Assembly: GCF_963855985.1 (NCBI RefSeq)
Contig: NC_087092.1
Span: forward strand, 15,810,001 to 15,874,000
DNA: 64,000 bases
Reading direction: 5' to 3'
Source of the DNA: Ostrinia nubilalis
Lineage: Eukaryota > Arthropoda > Insecta > Lepidoptera > Crambidae
Positions within the stretch are counted from its first letter, which is position 1. The number at the start of each line of letters is the position of its first letter. This document shows positions 48,601 through 58,204 of this stretch, in pieces. The position numbers and the translations under genes are program-made. The notes under the pieces were generated by a model. That model made no database searches. It was not told the DNA's origin and saw only the letters and a program-made list of their open reading frames with translations.

Positions 48601-51600
48601 ACGGATTTTGTGCGGTTGCGATACCACATTACATTCGTAATTTAAGTAGGTAATTCGTTATTATAATTTCGAATTTGATGGTTGTCCAAAACTAGATTCC
48701 GTACTTAGTTTCAAAAACGGTTCCATTTTGCTACTTTATCTATAGTCTGGTCCGGGATCACGAAGAATTTTGTCCAATGACATCAAGCTACCCATCCTTA
48801 TCGCTCGCGCGTAATTATATTGCTGTCGCGACTGTGCGACGGGCGCCCGCAGTGAGTGTGCGAGCTTGGGGTCATTGGACAAAATTCTACGTGCTCCGAG
48901 ACCAGACTATAGAACTACTTGCTAACTACTATTTTATTAGGTAATAGGTTGCTAAATTGAGTCAAACATGGATGAAACCTTCATAAAATCTTGAAATCTT
49001 GTAGTAAATAGAACACGTAACTACATAATAAAAACTTGATTTCCATAATCAGCAAACAAACCAAAACTTTTATAGTACAACGTTACACTCTGTTTATTCC
49101 ATTTAAAGGCCCATTAACTTGGAGGCTTGTTTGCATTAAGGCCGCTTGTTTCACGCGCCATATAGTCGTCGCGACCTTCGTCAGTCCAGCCGGCCCCGAA
49201 CCTGGGACCCTCATCAAAGTCAGTAGGCGACGGGACAACACAGTTTATATTGCGTAAAGTAGATGCTTAGTTAGAAAATTGATAAGGAATTAAATAATTA
49301 ATTAAAAGGCTGGAAGGTTCCGATTTCCGGTCCCTGTCCTTTGATTAGTAGCGTAAGATAATTAACAATGTCTTTTAATTGAGAATGTAGGCAGGCTTTA
49401 TTATTAAACCTAACTGTATAGAAACCAAAACTATGTTTCACAATATATTAATTCTGAATTTTTTTGGCCTTGGTAAGTACTTGTTGCGATTTCAGTACCT
49501 ACTACGCCGACCGAATTCTCCGATAATAAGAAAAGTATTCACATGTTTGTATACCTAATGTAAGTTACATTCATAATGTTATTTGCGAAGTTTACGGTGG
49601 AATGGAGAAATGCGAGTCCCCGACCGAACCCACAAACCAATACACAGGAAACAACATGAATTATTTCATCCATCCCGGCATTTTTATTAGTTTCGTGCCT
49701 TACCAACATAAAAATGGCCATTCCGATGCGAGTGTAGTTTCGTAAGTAAATTATTTATTTTATGAGCACCGCGCCTAGTCTGGAAGTTTCATTGCCCAGT
49801 GCAAAGAAAAGCTGTTGATTTACGAATACAGCCTTCTTGTCTTCTCCTAAAATAAAGAAAGGTAGTCTTTTACATCACTTACCACCCATCCTGGGTGAGG
49901 CAATAGCAAAAAAACACAAAGAGCCAACGTAAGCTCTACTTCTTTACAAAAAAATAAAATCACGTAAATGAACAGAGTAACAGAGTGGTCCTATAAGATC
50001 CTTTTCTTTTTAAGCTCCTTGTGGGGCTCGTCGTTCCACCTCGCAGCACAGCCGCCTGTTGGGGCACGGGTTGTCTTCTGTCCCACACTGGGGACAGCGC
50101 ATCACTAACCATTGTGCGTACCACGGGTAGTACGGCAGCTCCTTGTGGGGCTCGTCGTCCCACCTCGCAGCACAGCCACCTGTTGGGGCACGGGTTGTCT
50201 TCTGTCCCACACTGGGGACAGCGCATCACTCACCATTGTGCGTACCACGGGTAGTACGGCAGCTCCTTGTGGGGCTCGTCGTCCCACCTCGCAGCACAGC
50301 CGCCTGTTGGGTGGGACACGGGTTGTCTTCTGTCCCACACTGGGCACAGCGCATCACTCATCATTGTGCGTACCACAGGTAGTACGGCAGCTCCTTGCAG
50401 CACAGCTAGTGCGCCGGGCCCATCCGCCTGTTGGGGCACGGGTTCAGTTCTGTTCCACACTGGGGACAGCGCTCACTCACCATTGTGCATACCACGGGTA
50501 GTACGGCAGCTTCTTGCAGCACAGCTAGTGCGCCGGGCCCAGCCGCCTGTTGGTGCACGGGTTGTCTTCTGTCCCACACTGGGCACAGCGCATCACTCAC
50601 CATTGTGCGTACCACGGGTAGTACGGCAGCTCCTTGCAGCACAGCTAGTGCGCCGGGCCCATCCGCCTGTTGGGGCACGGGTTGTCTTCTGTCCCACACT
50701 GGGGACAGGTGGCTTATTACTCACCATTGTGCGTACCACGGGTAGTACGGCAGCTCCTTGTGGGGCTCGTCGTCCCACCTCGCAGCACAGCCGCCTGTTG
50801 GGGCACGGGTTGTCTTCTGTCCCACACTGGGGACAGCGCATCACTCACCATTGTGCGTACCACGGCTAGTAGCGGGCCCAGCCGCCAGTTGGGGCACGGA
50901 TTCAGTTCTGTCCCATACTGGGTACAGCACATCACTCACCATTGTGCGTACCACGGGTAGTACGGCAGCTCCTTGTGGGGCTCGTCGTCCCACCTCGCAG
51001 CACAGCCGCCTGTTGGGGCACGGGTACAGTTCTGTCCCACTCTGTCTGTCTGGTTCTGTCCCCACTCACCATTGTGCGCACCACGGGTAGTACGGCAGCT
51101 ACTTGTGGGGCTCGTCGTCCCACCTCGCAGCACAGCTGCCTGTTGGGGCACGGGTTGTCTTCTGTCCCACACTGGGGACAGCGCTCACTCACCATTGTGC
51201 GTACCACGGGTAGTACGGCAGCTCCTTGCAGCACAGCTAGTGCGCTGGGCCCAGCCGCCTGCTGGGGCACGGGTTCAGTCCTGTCCCACATTGGGGACAA
51301 CGCTCACTCACCATTGTGCGTACCACGGGTAGTACGGCAGCTCCTTGTGGGGCTCGTCGTCCCACCTCGCAGCACAGCCGCCTGTTGGGGCACGGGTTGT
51401 CTTCTGTGCCACACTGGGGACAGCGCATCACTCACCATTGTGCGTACCACGGGTAGTACGGCAGCTCCTTCTAGTGCGCTGGGCCCAGCCGCCTGCTGGG
51501 GCACGGGTTCAGTCCTGTCCCACATTGGGGACAACGCTCACTCACCATTGTGCGTACCACGGGTAGTACGGCAGCTCCTTGCAGCACAGGCCCAGGCCCA

Positions 51601-54600
51601 ACCGCCTGTTGGTGCACGGGTTGTCTTCTGTCCCACACTGGGGACAGCGGTCACTCACCATTGTGCGTACCACGGGTAGTACGGCAGCTCCTTGTGGGGC
51701 TCGTCGTCACGGCGCGAGGGCGCGCCGGGGGCGCAGCACCCCACCTCGCAGCACAGCCAGTGCGCCGGGCACAGCCGCCCGTCGGGGCACGGGTTCTCTG
51801 CTGCATCACACTGGGGACAATTCCTTTTATTTGTACCTAGTTCAAAATATTCTCAAAAGGTATCGTTATAAATTATAATCAAATAAGCAATTACTTGCAA
51901 AGTAACCGACATAGCTCGCAGAATTGCTAAAATCAAGTGGCAGTGGGCGGGGCACATAGCTCGTAGAGACGATGGCCGTTGGGACAGGAAAGTTCTTGAG
52001 TGGCGACCACGGGCTGGAAGACGTAGCGTGGGCAGGCCTCCTACTAGGTGGACCGACGATCTGGTAAAGGTCGCGGGAAGAGCCTGGATGCGGGCAGCGC
52101 AGGACCGTTAATTGTGGAAAACCTTGGGGGAGGCCTTTGTCCAGCAGTGGACGTCATTTGGCTGAAACAAAAGCAATTACTTATAGGAACTTTTACATTA
52201 CATAAGTATGGGTATATTCCTTTAAATAACAAAAATAGATACTCTACTTATGGCATAAAAGGGTCTTTTCCACCCAGGTGATCAAAGTGGACTCCACTCC
52301 AGGCAACACTTTGGTGTCCTTTGATCACCCATGGATAAGAAGTTCACTTAGTTCACCTAAGTCAAAGGACACCCATAAAAGTTCACCTGTAACGTTTCCG
52401 TAATGCCACAAAATAGTTTGGTGGTAATGCCAAATCGGACATGAAGTAAGTACTTAGGGATAAGTCATAATTACTTTTACTTCTCATTACCTCAAAACAA
52501 AAGCTTCCAAGTTAAGGCAAACGTATCTACATTTACCAAAGCTCTATAATACATTACATAAGTGTAGTTCGCTGTCGAAATTACGACGTAGGCTAAGATC
52601 CCTCGGTTGAATGACGCACGTGAATTTTGTATGAGCTGCCGCTAGATGAAAGGACGCCATCAAGAACTCTGTGCAAACGCTCAATGAATGGCACGGAAAT
52701 TGGTTTCTTTGGCTGAACACCACAGTTTGCAGACGTTATGTGGGAACGTAAGTACACATGAGCACACAGTCGAATGTGAAGGAATATTTAATGTGTTCAA
52801 ATAGTACGGGAGAATTGAGATGGAATGGATATTGGTGTAGTTCGCTTGCGGAATCTTTAGGACTACCTACTTTAGTAGTTAGTAAAACAATCATGTATTT
52901 CAGACGACTTTTAGTTGGCGATAATAGTGCCAGATTTAATTTGTATGAAGAATCGGCCGATACCAAATCGGTGTAATGTGTGCGCACTTTCATACATGTC
53001 TATACCTTTTTCCATACTGATTAACAGCCCGATCCAACTATCGACCAAGAAAAAGTCTGTAGTCTGCGGCTAGGCTATAAAAAGTCATCATAACTGAAAA
53101 AGTCGAAGTCATGGGACGCTGAAATTCTTGAAGTTCTCTTTGTAAGTAAGTATCGATCGACATACGCCGAAACCAGCAAATGAAAACTGATATAAAACAG
53201 ATTCTTCTGTAGGTCGAAGCGTCCTCTGCAGCTTATTCATTTTAGGTTATGCAAATAGCAGGCGCGTAGGCGCCTCCTACCATCGTATATCAGACAGGCA
53301 ACGCCGTAATAACATAATAATTGATATCAGAGCGTTTGAAATCAACAAAAACGTTTCCGTGCCGCTCCCATACCTCAAGCACTGACTGGTTTAAGCGCTT
53401 CTTCTTCTTATTCGTTACGCTCTTGGCAGAGCGGTCGTGGTCACGTTGAGGCGTTGTTCACATCGGTTGTAGAGGCGAATACAACTCTCCGCACGATCTC
53501 CCTCCATCTCTCTCTATTGGCAGACTGTCTGGTGCAGTCACATAAGCCGTCTAAGTTTTAAGCGCTAGACCTTATTATGATACGTTACTGTGATATTGTA
53601 TCGTATTTATTTTATTTATTTATACTTTTACACATAAAACTGTACAGTGGCGGACTTAATGCAAGGTGGCATTCTCTGCCAGTCAACCACAGGTCGAGCA
53701 GAGAGACTAAGGCGGTGCAATAAATATCGTATCTGTTAAGTCTTAAGTCTTTAGAAATCTGCTCAATCCTCTTCCATTGTGCAAGTAAGCCTATTTTAAG
53801 CCAATCGACACAGGTGCAAGTGCATCCCGCATTCCCGCCTCACTCACACTGAGGCTTTTATAGAAATAGCGCGACCCTCTTTGTCGGATTACAAGCGCTC
53901 GTATTGCCATGGCAACTGCCCTCCCCACGCGAATCCGCGTTGTAAAAATATATCCGCATATTAAAACTGCCTGTTCGTCTATCACTGCTAACATTTATGA
54001 GCTTTAGTAGAGATACTACTGAATCTCTGAAAAGGATACGAGGCTACGGCTACCTACGGTAAAATACGTACGCAATAGTTTTATGATATCTCAAACTAAG
54101 GATATGAAAAATCGATTTAAACTTCAGGTTTTTCTGAAAATCTACTAGATATACAAAGATTTCATCACTGTGTTTAATCACGACTCACGAGTCGTTGGCT
54201 GAAATTCAGGCAGGTGGAACCGCGGGCAGAAGCTAGTACGCAATTGAAATATAAGCACAATTACCTATTGTTTTAACGCCCAAACTTTACTTTTACACAA
54301 ATTTTACTTTTAGAGCAATGGTATCGATAATATCGATAGATATGGGACGCGTTAAAGATGTTCTATGTTGCAACATTAGCTATTCTCGAGAGACACATCG
54401 TGACCCGAGAGCTTGAGGACATAAAGATCGATTGTTCCTCTCAAGAGGCCGATCGGAATAGCTCTCAAGTTCTCAACCTCCTCTACTAGACATTCTAAAC
54501 ATCTTCTAAATAACTATTTGAATAATAGTAGGTATAGTATAGTTTTAGTAGCGTTTTACTCTTTCATTCAATCGTGATTCATATTTTGCGAATACGAACA

Positions 54601-55549
54601 ACGAAATTACGATGATTCCCGTGGGAATGTTTAAGGGGGAAAATTAATAAACATTAACAAATACTACTAATGAACGAACGATTCGTAGTACTATTTACTA
54701 TTTAATTAAAGTGATGAATACACATACCACGTTGTGTGTAAACTAAAACTTCAAAAAACTTTAATTCACGTCCCCTAACGCCACTATAAACCTACTCGTC
54801 TTGCTGAAATGTATTTAGTTGTATACTTCCAATGGTACACGAAGTAAATGGACACCAGAATTAGTGTTCCTTTTATTTCGTGAAAAAAATGTTCTGAGCA
54901 TACAAAAGTACGCAATATCTAGGCAATCGTACTAATAAATCAAGTGCAGTATTGTTTATGAGTGCTATGTTTTCGCAAGTTTACGCGGGAAAAGCACTGG
55001 CACCGCGCATGTCCCCCGACCGATCGATACTTACTTATGTCAACGAGACAGACATGAAGCCCCCAAGTCTTCGTTTGTTGTCTTATAACCACATTAATAA
55101 GGTTGCAAATGCTTGCGATGCGAATACCGTAGTTCTTTTGTTTTGTGAGCAAACATGGAAGAATGTATAAAAAGAAGCGTTCCGCTACTGCAAAAAGGTA
55201 TCTTATGAGCATTGCGGCATTGGCTACGTTTGATTGAATTAATTTTAACTGCAACGTTGAATACAAGATATGTACTGAAGTATTGAGGAAAATGTTGGGT
55301 AAAACGACTTTCTATGAATATGACTGGTATTTCCCACATATAAATAACATAGCATTTGTATTTATTCATACGTGTATTTCACATTTCAAACGTTATTTCA
55401 TGGTTTAATAAACTTAATAGTGAAGTTACACTATAGAACAGTAGGCATTTAATTCAAACAATCGCAAACGCAACTACAAAAAGACTTACTGGCACTGGTT
55501 TGATAATAAAAAATCCGAGAAACGACAAAGCGAGTATGGCGATGAACAT
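27993..55549 (-). CDS. Single-pass membrane protein, Cys-rich ectodomain and PPxY tail (gene span)
   Basis: Seven minus-strand exons were joined by phase and content: E1 55490-55549, E2 51659-51810, E3 48249-48462, E4 44928-45045, E5 42593-42721, E6 28995-29123, E7 27993-28487. Predicted order is signal peptide, short Cys-rich ectodomain, one membrane span, Cys-rich juxtamembrane stretch, then a long proline-rich cytoplasmic tail with PPPY motifs that would bind WW domains such as NEDD4-type ubiquitin ligases. The layout resembles WBP1/VOPP1 proteins, but I recognise no specific orthologue. E1-E4 and E5-E7 are each phase-consistent. E4 to E5 is off by one base, so an exon or an alternative border is missing there. 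Introns 2, 3 and 5 (just downstream of E2, E3 and E5) contain amplified copies of those exon ends and donors. Confidence 0.7.
28760..28938. mobile_element. GTCTGGTC-type palindromic MITE in intron 6
   Basis: A copy of the MITE best seen at 48743-48909: GAGCATGTAGAATTTCGTCC at the left is mirrored by GGACGAAATTCTACGTGC at the right, with the inner block CTTATCGCTCGCGCGTAATT. The internal arm is partly deleted here. Confidence 0.75.
28995..29123 (-). CDS. PPxY gene exon 6
   Basis: 129 bp, 43 codons, acceptor CGTCACAG and donor GTAAGT. It encodes an Ala/Ser/Arg-rich segment ending SRAESQAFRDNLITSPVQPL. Phase 0 on both sides, matching E5 and E7. No domain is recognised. Confidence 0.55.
31845..33250 (-). 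pseudogene. Decayed R1/I-type LINE fragment
   Basis: Minus-strand fragments in order: FDNKLNWASHVENKIK-like at 33250-33130, LSTARSKLQSLQRLVSIAAT at 33030, RNase H trace ALLWIKGHSNSLSNDAADEL near 32350, and a tail SRSLIRLNRDNIRKVLSVIT with CRRCMEAEEKPQHV near 31990. Frames are broken between them. It belongs to the same broad group as the intact LINE at 24089 but is far more diverged. Confidence 0.75.
33338..35659. mobile_element. Nested 2.3-kb TIR element (CAGGGTGTTGATTTCAAT ends)
   Basis: Both ends read CAGGGTGTTGATTTCAAT as an 18-bp inverted repeat, followed by similar CGCCATATTTA blocks, and are flanked by TA. It contains a (GT)n microsatellite at 33657-33684 and GC-rich blocks near 34620-34790 and 35410-35510. 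No transposase ORF is seen. Confidence 0.75.
33657..33684. repeat. (GT)n microsatellite
   Basis: About 14 uninterrupted GT dinucleotides. Confidence 0.95.
36278..36478 (-). pseudogene. Possible transposon-encoded protein fragment
   Basis: A 66-codon minus-strand frame has an acidic Ser-rich stretch followed by FRKKIKTWAIENRIPHSALN. A WA-x(4)-I-x-H-x-AL pattern is found near the N-terminus of proteins carried by some insect and cnidarian transposons; this is from memory and is not a family assignment. It lies at the right inner inverted repeat of the 7.75-kb element. Confidence 0.3.
37136..37250 (+). repeat. Dispersed repeat, copy B
   Basis: Begins ACGGGACTATTCCCACC directly after the right end of the 7.75-kb element and matches copies at 20506-20662 (minus) and 63480-63560 (plus). 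Confidence 0.7.
37771..39743 (-). mobile_element. LINE 3' part inserted in the minisatellite
   Basis: The array stops at GCGGCGTT (37763-37770), then a TTTTATTTTATTTTATTT run (poly-A tail of a minus-strand retroelement) begins; the array resumes with GCGGCGTT at 39744-39751. These could be an 8-bp target duplication, with the caveat that the target itself is repetitive. The coding tail at 39477-39740 reads CPELVAQLALRAPARRTRHT and VPSHATNYGSNA, the usual C-terminus of a Jockey-like lepidopteran LINE. A SINE sits inside its 3' region. Confidence 0.8.
38520..38800 (+). mobile_element. tRNA-derived SINE
   Basis: The head carries a Pol III A-box-like TTTGGTGTAGTAG and B-box GGGTTCGATTCCCAGC, with GCCGGGCAG after it. 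The body has GTGATGGGTCTGGGTG, CCATAACACAAGC and GCGTTATGTGTGAAATTG, ending in TTTATTATATTTATTATTA. This is a full-length SINE of about 280 bp inserted in the LINE at 37771-39743. Confidence 0.85.
42593..42721 (-). CDS. PPxY gene exon 5
   Basis: 129 bp, 43 codons, acceptor CTTGTTGCAG and donor GTAAGT. The frame used reads NSIIPPPYSCASNYSDCG, then RSLLRSLSSLTEPRAAPVLP. It contains a second PPPY motif, and the phase (0/0) fits E6 and E7. A phase carried over from E4 would need a different frame (GKFDHTAAILVREQLLG), which is why a missing exon or alternative splice border is suspected. Its last bases are the source of the adjacent 31-bp minisatellite. Confidence 0.6.
43524..43541 (+). mobile_element. 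Possible LTR-retroelement primer-binding site remnant
   Basis: TGGCGCCCAACGTGGAGC resembles primer-binding sites next to 5' LTRs. No paired LTR or gag/pol frame is visible nearby, so it would be a remnant only. Confidence 0.3.
44590..44840 (-). mobile_element. RTE-like LINE 3'-tail remnant
   Basis: In reverse complement it parallels the tail at 51905-52166: GAGTGGCGACCACGGGTCGG corresponds to the EWRPR peptide, and ATGCGGGCAGCGGACAGG to MRAADR. Frames are broken. Confidence 0.6.
44928..45045 (-). CDS. PPxY gene exon 4
   Basis: 118 bp, acceptor ATCGTCCGCAG, donor GTGCGT. Encodes VTSKPDLYPLVITCGDGDGK, a Gly run, then NYLMVHYFRNYVIRAPG. It follows E3 in phase 0 and ends with one spare base. 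If the intron were retained, translation would stop three codons on. Confidence 0.65.
45166..46511 (+). mobile_element. 5'-truncated CR1/Jockey-type LINE in intron 3
   Basis: A reverse transcriptase frame runs to 46103 with [40 protein letters not shown] and catalytic LFADDTSLIF. After a frameshift near 46095 the usual tail continues (NKIPHNLVELPINKFK to YYKVRDYIDDKDAW). There is no RNase H. The 3' UTR has GACGTTCATAAGTGCCACTT and ends in TTTTGATTTTGATTTTTGAT repeats, as in common lepidopteran elements. No clear target duplication was found. Confidence 0.85.
46512..47065. other. Intron 3 sequence with an inverted match to 45115-45162
   Basis: GGGGCGCGTCTTGGTGAATG and AAACAATCTATAATG near 46630-46675 are the inverse of GCGCGTCTTCGTGGATGAAA at 45115-45162, so the LINE sits between inverted repeats about 1.5 kb apart. 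Otherwise no feature was recognised. Confidence 0.4.
47066..48242 (-). repeat. Tandem copies of PPxY exon 3 end plus donor, interleaved with MITEs
   Basis: The exon 3/donor junction (plus-strand TACCTCTGAGTACGGCGGCG) is present at 48246 (functional) and again near 47902, 47579, 47311 and 47069. Each copy keeps the APPPYSE coding end and up to about 100 bp of the exon before it. Three of the intervals contain a copy of the GAGCACGTAGAATTTCGTCC palindromic MITE (about 47440-47575, 47712-47890, 48025-48235). Unit lengths vary, 242 to 344 bp. All lie downstream of exon 3 in its intron. Confidence 0.9.
48249..48462 (-). CDS. PPxY gene exon 3 (membrane span and first PPPY)
   Basis: 214 bp, acceptor TCTCGTGCAG, donor GTAGTT. 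After the split Trp codon it encodes SVLFLLGTLGGIVLCCAWCL, a clear transmembrane helix, then a basic/Cys-rich stretch VRRSAHVYACSLACCVRRR and HDSAGSVYPPPHYSRCGSFH, ending QAPPPYSE. Positive charge after the helix suggests an N-out, C-in orientation. PPPY is a WW-domain ligand. Confidence 0.8.
48743..48909. mobile_element. Complete GTCTGGTC-type palindromic MITE (167 bp)
   Basis: Starts TAGTCTGGTC and ends GACCAGACTA with TA on both sides. Arms contain AGAATTTTGTCCAATGAC and GTCATTGGACAAAATTCT. The centre has GCGACTGTGCGACGGGCG. Other full or partial copies lie at 28760, 47440-48235, 55951-56030 and 58205-58372. Confidence 0.85.
48912..49990. other. Intron 2 sequence without recognised features
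   Basis: About 1.1 kb of AT-rich DNA between the MITE and the exon 2 array. No ORF, repeat or motif stands out. Confidence 0.5.
49995..51658 (-). repeat. Tandem array of PPxY exon 2 copies with both splice sites
   Basis: Thirteen extra copies of the exon 2 donor region (plus-strand CACTCACCATTGTGCGTACC) begin near 50104, 50227, 50357, 50474, 50594, 50718, 50842, 50933, 51063, 51186, 51305, 51429 and 51539. The commonest unit is 124 bp on the minus strand: acceptor TGTCCCCAG, a 102-bp shortened exon, donor GTGAGT, and only 22 bp to the next acceptor. Most copies lack the CAPGAPSRR coding block, which changes the frame of the end; others keep more of the exon but carry TAG in place of a Trp codon. 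At 50104 the donor has mutated to GTTAGT. The intact exon is at the right end, first in transcription. Confidence 0.92.
51659..51810 (-). CDS. PPxY gene exon 2 (Cys-rich ectodomain)
   Basis: 152 bp, acceptor AATTGTCCCCAG, donor GTGAGT. Encodes CDAAENPCPDGRLCPAHWLC, CEVGCCAPGAPSRRDDEPHK and ELPYYPWYAQW. About eight cysteines in 27 residues suggest a small disulphide-bonded extracellular or luminal module, directly after the signal peptide and before the membrane span, as in WBP1/VOPP1 proteins. Confidence 0.75.
51905..52166 (+). mobile_element. RTE-like LINE 3' end in intron 1
   Basis: Codes for the C-terminal tail IAKIKWQWAGHIARRDDGRW, VLEWRPRAGRRSVGRPPTRW and a TDDL...AGRAWMRAAQDR segment, then LGEAFVQQWTSFG, with a stop inside. 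This is a very common lepidopteran LINE tail, ending CCAGCAGTGGACGTC. It is strongly 5'-truncated. Confidence 0.8.
52167..55489. other. Intron 1 of the PPxY gene, largely anonymous
   Basis: Contains a retroelement 3'-end fragment on the minus strand near 53640-53690 (GTGGCGGACTTAATGC...GCATTCTCTGCC) and an interspersed repeat ending CCGCGGGCAGAAGCTAGT at about 54236. No coding exon was recognised. Confidence 0.5.
55490..55549 (-). CDS. PPxY gene exon 1 (signal peptide)
   Basis: 60 bp from ATG at 55549 to donor GTAAGT. The 20 codons read MFIAILALSFLGFFIIKPVP, a hydrophobic signal sequence with Pro-rich end. Phase 0 fits exon 2, which starts at Cys. A CpG-rich block at 55550-55720 probably is the promoter and 5' UTR. 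A longer overlapping frame starting upstream reads through the donor and is not preferred. Confidence 0.65.
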
Positions 55550-55725
55550 TGTAGTGAGGGGCGCGCCTGCTGCGTCATGGGGCTCCCATCATCAGCGCCG
55601 GGCGGTCGGGACAGCGAGGCGCGGGCCCCGCAGCAATCGGCCCGAGCTACTCCGAGCGCGACATTCGGGCGCCATCTGTGCTCGGAGGATCGCGCGGAAC
55701 TAACCTCCTTGCAACGGAGTGTAGC
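55550..55725 (-). promoter_or_regulatory. CpG-rich 5' region of the PPxY gene
   Basis: GC- and CpG-rich stretch in an AT-rich setting, directly upstream of the signal-peptide exon. Probable promoter/5' UTR; no specific element was identified. Confidence 0.4.
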
Positions 55726-55769
55726 CACTTCTGATTTTTTTTACCCTAACGTTTGGCGAATTTACCCTA

Positions 55770-55892
55770 AAGATTCGGCCAAACCTACGCAATCAGCCGG
55801 CGTGCAGCGATGGCGATCAATGCATTTAAGTCTTTAAGTCTGATCGCCATCGCTGCACGCCGGCTGATCGCGTTGGTTTGGCCGAACCTTAA
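55770..55892. mobile_element. Palindromic MITE
   Basis: TTCGGCCAAACCTACGCAAT and CAGCCGGCGTGCAGCGATGG at the left are mirrored by CCATCGCTGCACGCCGGCTG and GGTTTGGCCGAA at the right; the loop is about 20 bp. It would form a nearly perfect hairpin of about 46 bp. Confidence 0.85.
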
Positions 55893-55950
55893 TTATTTTT
55901 TTATCCTATTTTTTAAATAAAAACAAATCATTAATACTTATTATAAACTA

Positions 55951-56030
55951 TAGTCTGGTCCGTGAGCACGTAGAATTTTGTCCAATGACCCCTAGCTACC
56001 CATCCTTATTGCTCGCGCGTAATTATGTAT
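55951..56030. mobile_element. Half copy of the GTCTGGTC MITE
   Basis: One arm only, TAGTCTGGTCCGTGAGCACG to GCTCGCGCGTAATTATG, matching the element at 48743. Confidence 0.75.
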
Positions 56031-57069
56031 CACGGTTTCCAAACATTCTTGGAATGCATCCATAGTAGTCATAGAAATGTCATCTGCAGTATTTTTCTTC
56101 TTAAAATCGTACGTTTCATTGGAAAAATTTTATATTTATTTCACCGAAAATACCCTAAATGGGTAAAAATCCCCTTAAATTAGGGTAAAAAACCTAAGGA
56201 GGGGACACTGCAGCGGACACCCGCCGACCAACCTAACCTGACCCCCGCCGCCCCCCACCCTCCAGCCGTCGGAAAATGTGAAAACTCGCATGCGGATCTC
56301 TCGCACTGCTGGATTTTTATTTCAAGTCCTTGTTACGCTGGGATAAAGACGATAATGGTGTGCCAAGTAGGTCAGTGTTGACAAACGCAATATTGTATCA
56401 TGCGGAGAATAATGTAAACAGTAAGTAGGTGGGTTCGTGGGATGCCTTCATGTTGCGTATACATGTGAACGACTCATAAAAACTGGACGAGGGGTTAAGA
56501 AAATTCACGAATGCTGTCGTATAGAAATCTACGGGTAGTAAGTAGGTACCTATATGCAGTGATTAAACATGTATTTCTGAACACAGGTCATCGGTAGTGT
56601 CATGACCTATCGTCGACTATTGGCCCATTTTCTATTTTTATACCAATCAATACCTACATGCTAGAATACACTTAAATGTGATTTGTGTACCTATTTGTAA
56701 CATCGTCATGCGACAGATATTTTATTAACTAAAGTCGACTCCATCCTACCATTTTATCTATTTTAAAAACAATTCAGTTAAAAAATCTTAATAAACAACT
56801 TAGCAAATTACGACCAAGATTAACTTTTGCTTTTACTTACTCACAACTTAATAGAATGTGTATTACTTGGAACACGGCCAAGTAGGATTCCCTGATAATG
56901 CGTAAGAACGTGAATTACTTCGAGGCAAACGTGAATTTTGCTTGGCACACTCCACATTGGCCTGGATGAGAAACATTCCAGCCAACTTGACGACTGCCGC
57001 AGACAAGCAACAAATAACAAACGAGCATTTTATATTTTACTCTCTACTTCGGCCTTGGTACAGGACTAA
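56031..57069. other. Intergenic sequence without recognised features
   Basis: AT-rich with one CCGCC-rich patch near 56220-56270. No coding or repeat structure was recognised. Confidence 0.5.
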
Positions 57070-57251
57070 GGGCTATATTTCACCGGGACACCATGGCGGC
57101 GCAACCAGTCGCCGGCTACCAACAAAATGTATACAGCTCTATAGAAAGAGAGTTACTCACCTGGTGTCCGTTTGGTTGCACAAAGCTGTATACATTTTGT
57201 TGGTAGCGGCGACTGGTTGCGCCGCCATGGTGTCCCGGTGAAATATAGCCC
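57070..57251. mobile_element. Palindromic MITE with TAA target duplication
   Basis: Ends GGGCTATATTTCACCGGGAC and its inverse. The arms run about 65 bp, through ATGGCGGCGCAACCAGTCGC and ACAAAATGTATACAGCT. TAA flanks both sides (57067-57069 and 57252-57254), as for PIF/Harbinger-type elements. Confidence 0.88.
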
Positions 57252-57574
57252 TAAAAGTACAATACTGGACGACGAAAAAATTATTTAGCCCGTATTCACA
57301 AACATTACTATGAGGTCTCACAGTGCGCGTGGACGCACAGGGTGGCACACGAACCAATTACAGAGCTCTATTCAACGCTGTGCGTTCGATTTGCTGCTTT
57401 ACTTAAGTAAGTATAGTTTGTGTATACGGGCGTTAATTTAGTAATCAGAAATCTTCTATTCAGATAAATATAGTCTTACGACTTTCGATTTTGTTAATAT
57501 GTAATATTTTAAATAACTTCGATCGAGCTACGCGGCTACGTGTGAAAGTATGTGAAAGTGACGCAATACTGAAA

Positions 57575-57665
57575 CTTCGTAGCGTAAGTTCATAACTTCG
57601 TACCGCAAGTTCATACCGTAGCGTATGTTCATAGCTTCGTAGCGTGAGATCGTAACGCATTGCTT
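57575..57665. repeat. Short tandem repeat, 21-bp unit
   Basis: Four diverged units resemble AACTTCGTAGCGTAAGTTCAT. A CGTAGC-rich stretch follows to about 57720. Confidence 0.7.
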
Positions 57666-58204
57666 GCTACGGGCCCAGCTACGACCCGTAGCCGTAGCCG
57701 GGAAGTGGGTCGTAGTCGTAGTAAATCTTGTACTACGTGTTTGTTACGTATTGTGTAGGCCTGTAGGCAGGGTCAACTTTTTTATATCGACAATGAATTT
57801 TATTTTCGTGTCTTTTTGATCCTTTTGAATCTTTTTAAATTCAAATAAAGTAAATAAATATAAATTTAAAAAGTGGTGTATCAAACAATATACCGCCCAC
57901 GTAGAAATGGTATAAATTATAAATGGTAGAGTACATAGTTAAAACAATAACTTGTTTACAGTTTTTATTTAATAACATGTAAACAAATATCATACATTCA
58001 GCTTAGAATAGTTGTGTAATCTGAAAGACATTTTGAATCACAGTTAGGCGATTATCACACTGCGCCGCGCTCCGCCGCGGTACGCGGGACGACAGATTTA
58101 ATAATTGTATGCAAGTAGGTACCTCAGTTTGTATAGAAAACACGCGCGGCACAACACACTGACAACGCGTCTGCGCGCGGGATTTTTTATATGAAATCAC
58201 GCGC

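Noticed and set aside
49960..51878. Many overlapping ORFs on both strands, some over 200 codons
   Set aside because: All six frames are open because the exon 2 unit is GC-rich and tandemly repeated; only 51659-51810 fits a splice-consistent gene model.
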